Below are positions 58,509 through 64,000 of a DNA stretch of 64,000 nucleotides, one piece after another (the stretch's first letter is position 1; every line of letters begins with the position of its first letter). Location: positions 1 through 64,000 of the forward strand of contig DASXZH010000076.1 of assembly GCA_036502005.1 (NCBI GenBank), in the 5' to 3' direction. Position numbers and translations under genes: made by a program. This DNA is from DASXZH01 sp036502005 (GTDB lineage Bacteria > Armatimonadota > Fimbriimonadia > Fimbriimonadales > Fimbriimonadaceae). The notes below the pieces were generated by a model. The model saw only the letters and a program-made list of their open reading frames with translations, was not told where the DNA came from and did not search any database.

Positions 58509-59458
58509 GCTGAGATTCCGGGCTTGCTATTCGGGAGCTTTTTAATCTGCTCATCGAGTTGCTCGGAAAATCTCCTTTGAGACTTGTAGGCGAGATCAAA
58601 ATCCCTAAGCAACTCGGAAGGTTGTGTCTTCCGCTTTTGCGTCGTGACCCTTCGAATAGCCGCTTTTTCAGTCATCGGATCCTCGATGAAGCCGATTTCG
58701 GTAGCCATATCGGGGTCCAGTGAAGCAAGATCGTTCGAGTCATGGCGCTGTTCATCACGCTCATAAAGGGACTTGGTGTTGTTGTAAACGAACTCCATAG
58801 AGCCCTGCGAGTTTTTTAGCGAGACAAGCTCCGAACGCAGGTCGCCTCGGGCCTTTGCAGGCATTGATTGCGAATCAAGGCTGATCTCCTTCAACAGGCC
58901 GCGTTGTCTCGCGCCGAACATAGAGACAGCTCCCGAGTCCGAATACTTTAAGATTTCGCAAGTTCGGAGAGCAAGCACATGATCCTGGGTGGCCAAAACG
59001 AATTGGCCCTTGCTTCTTTCCACATCGCCCAAGTGCAGCAGCCGCTCCACAATCGAATCGCACGCCATATAGATTTGCCCCTTAATTGGCGATCGTAGGG
59101 TGTCGTCCACTGCGCTGGGCAAAAGGGGTTTTAAGGTCCCGTCAGCCGCGCCGGAAAGCCACGCTTGGGCAACCGATCTAGTTACTTCGGGCGATTTTGA
59201 CTCGGCAAACTTTGTGCGAGTCAGCTTAACGGGAGCTACATAAGCTGCAATGGCGGATTCTTGCGCTGCTGTATCAAAGACAGGCTGAAAAGAGTCGTGA
59301 TAAAAGCGGCTCTGCGCGCAAACCGCGCCAATGAAAATTACGGGGCTGATTGAAAACGCCTTGACAAGGACACTGCGAACTGACATCCTACGCAATTCTT
59401 CGGATGCCCGCTGCATTCTCTGTACATAAAACCCCTTATGAATTCCCGAAACCTTCAT
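58505..59458 (-). CDS. Exported protein of unknown function, divergent from an ECF sigma factor
   Basis: A 317-residue protein with an N-terminal hydrophobic segment (VKAFSISPVIFIGAVCAQ), consistent with a signal peptide or anchor after a 30-residue charged start. The rest is helical and charged: CDSIVERLLHLGDVERSKGQFVLATQDHVLALRTCEILKY looks TPR-like, and FDLAYKSQRRFSEQLDEQIKKLP ends it. No family recognised. It overlaps nusG tail to tail by four bases and is divergent from the ECF sigma gene across a 127-bp gap. Confidence 0.65.
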   Translation of the reverse strand: MKVSGIHKGFYVQRMQRASEELRRMSVRSVLVKAFSISPVIFIGAVCAQSRFYHDSFQPVFDTAAQESAIAAYVAPVKLTRTKFAESKSPEVTRSVAQAWLSGAADGTLKPLLPSAVDDTLRSPIKGQIYMACDSIVERLLHLGDVERSKGQFVLATQDHVLALRTCEILKYSDSGAVSMFGARQRGLLKEISLDSQSMPAKARGDLRSELVSLKNSQGSMEFVYNNTKSLYERDEQRHDSNDLASLDPDMATEIGFIEDPMTEKAAIRRVTTQKRKTQPSELLRDFDLAYKSQRRFSEQLDEQIKKLPNSKPGISA

Positions 59459-59585
59459 TCCCTTTTCTCCTTCTAACTCGATTTGAAGCTATGGGGTTAC
59501 CCATCCGTGGGTAGATAGACCCAAATCATTCGACGAAAGATGACTAAGCGAGTTTGCCCATATAAAATAGGACCTAAGAGAACAC

Positions 59586-60155
59586 GTGAAAGAACGTTCA
59601 AACAGAATCTTAAGTTGGGAAGCACATTTAATCGAGCGAGCCACCGAGGGTGAGTCGGTAGCTTTCGATCTACTAGCCGATTTGTATAGGCCTACGCTGC
59701 AACACTTAGCCATGCGTATGCTTCGAGACCAGGATGACGCCCGAGATGCCGTCCAGGAGACATTTCTGAAGGCATTTAAGGCGATTGGGGACTTCGACCC
59801 GGAAAGGCCGATAAAGCCTTGGTTGTGCCGAATCTGCACGAACTGCTGTATTGACGCAGTTCGGGGAAAGAAAAAACAGCCTGAGTCGCTCGATCAGCAC
59901 GACTACATGCTCGCAGACGACGAACCAATGCTTGACGAGCGCGCGGCAGGTGCCTACAGGCAAAGCCTCATTATCGAGGCGATTGCAAAGCTGCCGGGTA
60001 AATACCGCGACATTATTTTGATGAGGCACTTCAAGCACATGGACGTGAATGAAATCGCGCATGCGCTAAACAAACCAGAAGGAACTATTAAAAGCTGGCT
60101 CTTTAGAGCCCGCGCATTGCTGAAAAAGGATTTGCACGCGGCGCTCGGGGCGTGA
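59586..60155 (+). CDS. ECF RNA polymerase sigma factor
   Basis: A 189-residue sigma factor: region 2 in AFDLLADLYRPTLQHLAMRMLRDQDDARDAVQETFLKAFKA and KPWLCRICTNCCIDAVRGKKK; region 4 in LPGKYRDIILMRHFKHMDVNEIAHALNKPEGTIKSWLFRARALLKK, shown here in halves. No anti-sigma gene is adjacent on its strand; the divergent exported protein at 58505-59458 could be its regulator (inference). Confidence 0.92.
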   Translation: MKERSNRILSWEAHLIERATEGESVAFDLLADLYRPTLQHLAMRMLRDQDDARDAVQETFLKAFKAIGDFDPERPIKPWLCRICTNCCIDAVRGKKKQPESLDQHDYMLADDEPMLDERAAGAYRQSLIIEAIAKLPGKYRDIILMRHFKHMDVNEIAHALNKPEGTIKSWLFRARALLKKDLHAALGA

Positions 60156-60243
60156 TAAGTGATAGGTGTTAACGGTAAACAGTGAACGGTAAACAGCGGG
60201 ATTGAATCGGTCCCAACTGTTTACTGTTTACCGTTTACTGATA
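60152..60243. repeat. Heptamer arrays forming an inverted repeat between convergent genes
   Basis: Left side: GTGATAA, GTGATAG, GTGTTAA, then ACGGTAA, ACAGTGA, ACGGTAA, ACAGCGG (60172-60199). Right side: ACTGTTT, ACTGTTT, ACCGTTT, ACTGATA (60216-60243). The two sides are complementary over ~24 bases and could act as a bidirectional terminator between the ECF sigma gene and the response regulator. Confidence 0.8.
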
Positions 60244-60248
60244 CCCCC

Positions 60249-60698
60249 CTACGTCAGCGCCTTCGGCCTTGGCGCCTGATTCAGTAGAAGCCAATACATC
60301 CCTAGCTGTAAGATCATGTCGGAATACTCTTCCGGATCGTTGGGTTTTTTGATGTAGCTGTTTGCCCCCAACCGATAGCACTGCTCAACCTGGGCGTCGT
60401 CATCGGAAGAGGTTAACACAATTACGGGAGTCGATTTGGTCTCCTCCTTCATCCTGATCTGCTTCAAGACTTCAAAACCGCTCAGCTTGGGTAGTTTCAA
60501 GTCTAAGATGACAACGGCCGGCATTACTGCCATATCTCGTCCGGAATAGCTTCCCGTTCCAAACAAGTAGTCCAAAGCTTCTTGCCCATCGTAAGCCACA
60601 ACCACTTCGTTCATGACATTGTTTCTTCTCAGGGCACGTAGCGTTAGCCTCTCGTCGTCCGTATTGTCCTCGATCAGAAGTACCAACTTGTTGTTCAT
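60249..60698 (-). CDS. Single-domain response regulator (Rcp1-like)
   Basis: Start ATG 60696-60698 (MNNKLVLLIEDNTDDERLTL). The ~149-residue protein is a lone receiver domain: acidic pair in LIEDN, phospho-acceptor Asp in VVILDLKLPKLSG, Thr/Ser in VLTSSDDDAQV, Lys in SYIKKPND. The ERLTLRALRRNNVMNEVVVAYDGQEALDYL pattern fits the Rcp1 group that partners with phytochrome-like or hybrid kinases. No kinase is adjacent. Confidence 0.9.
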   Translation of the reverse strand: MNNKLVLLIEDNTDDERLTLRALRRNNVMNEVVVAYDGQEALDYLFGTGSYSGRDMAVMPAVVILDLKLPKLSGFEVLKQIRMKEETKSTPVIVLTSSDDDAQVEQCYRLGANSYIKKPNDPEEYSDMILQLGMYWLLLNQAPRPKALT

Positions 60699-60786
60699 AT
60701 TTGCTCTTGACGCGTGCCGCACTTCGTTTTTTTCTCAAACAATGACCATAATGAAAAAAACTTGCTTACGGTTTGCGCCTCCCTTG

Positions 60787-61953
60787 TTATTCGTTAAATA
60801 AAGCCATCCTTTTCAGGGTGTACCTAGCCAGTGACCCATCATGCGAGACGGCAACTTCGATGTCGCTTCCAGGTTTGCCCTTCAACTTAGTGGCCAGTTG
60901 GCGTAAGGTCCAATTCGGCGAAACCTCTGTGCCGGCGATCTCTAGCAAATGGTCACCCCGTGCAATTCCTGCTTTTTCGGCAGGGCTTCCGGGGGCGACG
61001 TGCTCTATGGAGACAATGCCGCGCGCTTTGTCAGGATCCGCAAAAATCCCAACCGACCCCTCAGGTTCGTTGGCGACTTCGCCGGAAAAGTTTTCGAGCC
61101 AAACTCGGCGACGATCATAGTCCACCATGATGTTGAAATTTCTCAAAAACTGAATGCCAACCGTCCCATCGCCATCTGCATCGCTTGAAGGCAGATCGAT
61201 CACGTCCCAGTAACTGGTAGGCACGGGAACGCCAAAAATGGTTAGGCCTTGCAGCTTCTTTTCCCACGTTGCCACAGGACCGGAGGCAACCATGCTCTGG
61301 GATAGAAACTTTGGATCTTTGGAAGCATCCCACAGACCCACACGTTCCAGGACATCGCGATGTGTGGTCGCGTAAAAGGCATTTCCAGTGTCGAGCGCCA
61401 AAATCATTTTCTTGCCTTGATCAGTCAAGACCGATAGCTCCACCGAGTTGGCGCCAAGAGGCAGCATTTTCACCAGGAAGGTCTTTTTGTTGTCCGGAGT
61501 CTTCTGGGTGATGTCATAGGATTTCGGATGAAATATAAATTTGTTCGTCTGAAAGTTGATTTCGGTGACGTAGTTTTCGATCGCCTGAAATCCGAGGATT
61601 CCATCGGTGTGGGTGTCATAAGCTTCTGTAAGGTGGGCAGCCGGCTGCTCAACGGCTTCAGGTTCTGCGACTTGAATGGGAACCGAGCCCAGTTTAAGGC
61701 TTTTAATCTTAACGGTTTTGGCCTGGAATTGACCAACGAAGTCCCGCAAGTTGATCGTTCCGTCCGGTTCTCCCAGGTTGATATTGTCATCCGCGACAAC
61801 ACTTCCTGCAAACCCACTGTCGAAAAGGAGGGAAAGCGGATGGTTATTGACGGTGGCATCAACGATGATGGCGTTCTCACCCATTTTAAATGGCACTTCA
61901 AAAGTATCCTGGGCCGAGAGAGCCATTACCGCCAAGGCTGACAAAATCAACAT
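60787..61953 (-). CDS. Exported retropepsin-like aspartyl protease with C-terminal PDZ domain
   Basis: A 388-residue protein: short signal peptide (LILSALAVMALSAQ), two pepsin-like halves with D-S-G in LLFDSGFAGS and D-T-G in LALDTGNAFY, and a PDZ domain at ~295-385 (GSVGIFADPDKARGIVSIEHVAPGSPAEKAGIARGDHLLEIAG, given here only by its limits and core PGSPAEKAGI). Such gag-polyprotein-type exported proteases with PDZ are common in bacteria; substrates are unknown. First-half D-S-G replaces D-T-G. Confidence 0.83.
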   Translation of the reverse strand: MLILSALAVMALSAQDTFEVPFKMGENAIIVDATVNNHPLSLLFDSGFAGSVVADDNINLGEPDGTINLRDFVGQFQAKTVKIKSLKLGSVPIQVAEPEAVEQPAAHLTEAYDTHTDGILGFQAIENYVTEINFQTNKFIFHPKSYDITQKTPDNKKTFLVKMLPLGANSVELSVLTDQGKKMILALDTGNAFYATTHRDVLERVGLWDASKDPKFLSQSMVASGPVATWEKKLQGLTIFGVPVPTSYWDVIDLPSSDADGDGTVGIQFLRNFNIMVDYDRRRVWLENFSGEVANEPEGSVGIFADPDKARGIVSIEHVAPGSPAEKAGIARGDHLLEIAGTEVSPNWTLRQLATKLKGKPGSDIEVAVSHDGSLARYTLKRMALFNE

Positions 61954-62035
61954 TAATTCCTACTAACGCACAAAGTTAAGTTCAGGCGAACACAAACAGT
62001 GATTATTGCGCTTCATACGTTAATTCCCACAATTT

Positions 62036-62902
62036 TCAACGAGTTCGTCTTCCAAAAAGTAGATAAACCGCAAGGATGAGGGCATTTCCCCCGAAACAGC
62101 ATGCAAGAGCGTTTGGGACCATCCACAGCCAGTTCTCTCTCCGGTCGGCAATATCGAAACACATGTACACGATGATCATCAAGTACACGAAATCGAAAAA
62201 CAGGGAGGCCGCCAAACTGCCGGACTGAGCCTGAATCGCGAACGGGTCGCCGCCGCTTTGCATTTGCTGCATGATCTGGTTAAACCTGCTCAAAAAAGTA
62301 AATGCGCGTATTAGTCCGCCAATACCGGCTACGGCAAGCCCCCAACCGATCCAATCCCAACCCTTTCCCATATTCTCGACAAATCTCAGGCTATGGACCG
62401 GCTGCGGATAGTCGTAATACCCACCACGGTAGTAGCCGCCAATTTGCGGCGGAGCGCTTAGATCGGGCTGAGATTGTTGGGACGGAATTTCAGGCGGAGG
62501 GGCCATTTGCGGCGGCGCTGCAATGGAAGGGGCTACGCCGGTCTCCTTTTCGATCCTCTGAGCAAGTTCGATGGACGAGCCATGGTGTGGATCAAGTCGA
62601 ATCGCTTCCTTCGCCATCGCCAGCGCTTCCTCTTTTTTGTCGAGCGAGTAAAGGTGAACCGCGAAGTTGTAGTAGGCCTTTTGGTTGAGGGGAGCGAGAG
62701 AAATCGCCTGGCGGAACGATTCTGTCGCTTTCTCCGGTTCTTGTAAATGAGAGTAAGCGACGGCCTGCAAAACGAAAGCTTCGCTATCTGAAGAATCCAA
62801 AGCGATGGATCTTTCCAGAGAGTTTAGGGCTTCTTGAAACTGGCCTTTACGAATTGCCTCACCGGCTTCGTTAACGAATTGTCTAGCCTGCTCGTGAGAC
62901 AT
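62036..62902 (-). CDS. TPR membrane protein
   Basis: I start at ATG 62900-62902 (MSHEQARQFVNEAGEAI); the frame is open 14 codons more. Residues 1-120 are three TPR units (ALNSLERSIALDSSDSEAFVLQAVAY, EKATESFRQAISLAPLNQKAYYNFAVHL, EALAMAKEAIRLDPHHG). A Pro/Gln/Tyr-rich linker follows, then four or so membrane segments (WDWIGWGLAVAGIGGLIRAF, LFFDFVYLMIIVYMCF, MVPNALACCFGGNALILAVYLLF). Role unknown; a scaffold for envelope complexes is possible. Confidence 0.75.
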   Translation of the reverse strand: MSHEQARQFVNEAGEAIRKGQFQEALNSLERSIALDSSDSEAFVLQAVAYSHLQEPEKATESFRQAISLAPLNQKAYYNFAVHLYSLDKKEEALAMAKEAIRLDPHHGSSIELAQRIEKETGVAPSIAAPPQMAPPPEIPSQQSQPDLSAPPQIGGYYRGGYYDYPQPVHSLRFVENMGKGWDWIGWGLAVAGIGGLIRAFTFLSRFNQIMQQMQSGGDPFAIQAQSGSLAASLFFDFVYLMIIVYMCFDIADRRENWLWMVPNALACCFGGNALILAVYLLFGRRTR

Positions 62903-63034
62903 GAGCAAAGTTCTACCCGAGTATTCGGGCAGTCTACGTAGCAACTCCCACTATTTTTTTGTATACTCAGGCGGGTTAATATTGCATGATTAAACACGCC
63001 CATGGTGTGCTCAACAGATTCAGGTGAAAAATAA

Positions 63035-64000
63035 ATGCGTTTAAGATCAATGTTTTCAGCGGCAGCCTCGGCTGCGCTCTTGTCAACGTTGCTGATCGGG
63101 TGCGATCCCGGAAGCAAGACTGGAAGTCCAACTGCGTCCAACACAACCTCTACCTCTACCTCTACCTCTACCTCTACCTCCTCAGACAGTTCTGCAGGCG
63201 GCTCGGCAGGTACGCGTGCAATGCCCACCGTCGATGGCAACAAGATTAGCGGCGATACGATCCCGATCGGAGTCGTTGCGAGCCTAAGTGGAAGTCTGCT
63301 ACCGTGGGGACAAGATGAGCTAAAAGGGGCTCAACTCGCTGTAGCGGAAGTAAATGCTGCGGGCGGAATCAATGGTAAGAAAATTGATCTCAAGTACGAA
63401 GACAGCCAATCGAAAGCTGAGCAAGGAAAAAGCGCTGCGGAAAAGCTGATTTCCGAGGGCGTGGTCGGGCTAGTGGGTGAAGTCGCAAGCGGAATCACGG
63501 CTCAGATCGCGCAAGCAGCTTTCGAGAAGGGTATCCCGGTCGTCGCCGTTGGAGCCACAAAAACAACCCTAACAGACATTGGCGCTAACGTATTCCGCGT
63601 TTGCTACACGGACGATTTCCAAGGCCCCGTCATGGCGACGTTCGCTTATAAAGAACTCGGACTTCGAAATATCGCCGTGATCACGGACAAAAAACAGCCG
63701 TATTCGACGTTTTTGAGCGACAAGTTCAGCGAATACTTTAAGAAGCTGGGCGGCAACATCGTCGACCAAGAGTTCTATCAAACAGACGACACGCAGTTTA
63801 AGGGCATCCTTACCAATATCAAAGCGAAGACACCGGACGGCCTCTTTATGAGCGGCTACTTCCCTGAGGTTGGACCTCTGGCTCGACAAGCGGTTGAAGT
63901 CGGCATCAAGGTGCCTATGCTTGGCGGAGACGGTTGGGATAGCAAGGATATTCTAAACGGCGGCGGCCAAGCCATTGTTGGCAGCTATTTCTGCAACCAC
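63035..64000 (+). CDS. Branched-chain amino-acid-type ABC transporter binding lipoprotein (runs off the window)
   Basis: From ATG 63035-63037 the frame is open to the end of the window (322 codons). Residues 1-19 are a lipoprotein leader ending LLIGC. A Thr/Ser linker encoded by six ACCTCT hexamers follows, then a periplasmic-binding fold of the LivJ/LivK type: IPIGVVASLSGSLLPWGQDELKGAQLAVAEVNAAGGINGKKIDL (start of lobe 1), AEKLISEGVVGLVGEVASGIT, VPVVAVGATKT-like IPVVAVGATKTTLTDIG, FRVCYTDDFQGPVMA, and GLFMSGYFPEVGPLARQAVEVGI. It should feed a branched-chain amino acid or amide importer; transporter genes lie beyond the window. Confidence 0.9.
   Translation, partial: MRLRSMFSAAASAALLSTLLIGCDPGSKTGSPTASNTTSTSTSTSTSTSSDSSAGGSAGTRAMPTVDGNKISGDTIPIGVVASLSGSLLPWGQDELKGAQLAVAEVNAAGGINGKKIDLKYEDSQSKAEQGKSAAEKLISEGVVGLVGEVASGITAQIAQAAFEKGIPVVAVGATKTTLTDIGANVFRVCYTDDFQGPVMATFAYKELGLRNIAVITDKKQPYSTFLSDKFSEYFKKLGGNIVDQEFYQTDDTQFKGILTNIKAKTPDGLFMSGYFPEVGPLARQAVEVGIKVPMLGGDGWDSKDILNGGGQAIVGSYFCNH
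63146..63181 (+). repeat. ACCTCT hexanucleotide repeat, six units
   Basis: Five exact ACCTCT and one ACCTCC in a row encode a Thr-Ser linker just after the lipid-attachment Cys of the binding protein. Being a multiple of three, changes in copy number keep the frame and only alter linker length. Confidence 0.9.

Overview
The window (about 64 kb, moderate GC) is a bacterial chromosome segment. It looks like a Gram-negative-type (diderm) organism: it carries an O-antigen-ligase-like polymerase, an outer-membrane-type beta barrel, an RseB-type envelope-stress module, lipoproteins and three tandem PilT-family ATPases. The mix of PQQ-like propeller and GloVer/HAF repeat surface proteins, frequent GTG/TTG starts and tandem pilT genes reminds me of Armatimonadota (Fimbriimonadia). 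That placement is inference; no rRNA or tRNA was found to test it.

Layout. 1-10.7 kb: a family of giant secreted repeat proteins on the minus strand (HAF-like fragment; GH25 + PQQ-like propeller + Ig-like, frame-broken; PQQ-like propeller + six Ig-like; GloVer repeats + two Ig-like). Their C-terminal Ig-like modules share near-identical DNA. 10.8-15.8 kb: a frame-broken DUF4965/DUF1793 glutaminase-like protein, a GNAT enzyme and a LysM/SH3/NlpC wall hydrolase. 16.0-19.9 kb: two GT2 glycosyltransferases and a Wzy-type polymerase in one operon. 19.8-26.2 kb: a minus-strand envelope operon (ECF sigma, anti-sigma, RseB-like, class A PBP, PBP2).

26.4-39.5 kb is the accessory region. It holds a badly broken RHS gene followed by a HEAT-repeat gene and a small membrane protein, and a 0.7-kb non-coding stretch with perfect hairpins. 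A minus-strand cluster then pairs an IS1595-like transposase with an overlapping Cas4/RecB-like nuclease and unknown genes. Beyond it lie a secreted protein, a divergent XRE regulator with palindromes, two proteins with HEPN-like Rx4H motifs, and a GNAT enzyme. An intergenic array of CCGCCAGAATCCG motifs closes the region.

39.8-64 kb is mostly housekeeping: MetX-like hydrolase, M20 peptidase, apt-miaA, dapF, PilZ, smpB, FKBP lipoprotein, ald, a degenerate ArgC-like protein, family-5 UDG, three pilT paralogues, greA, PadR, secE-nusG, an ECF sigma, a response regulator, an aspartyl-protease/PDZ protein, a TPR membrane protein and the start of a branched-chain amino-acid-type binding lipoprotein.

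Two patterns cut across the window. First, at least six probable single-base frame breaks, several in homopolymer runs, plus one in-frame TAG, sit in large or accessory genes; they could be consensus errors or true decay. Second, many intergenic spacers carry strictly 7-nt-periodic short tandem repeats, each with its own heptamer.
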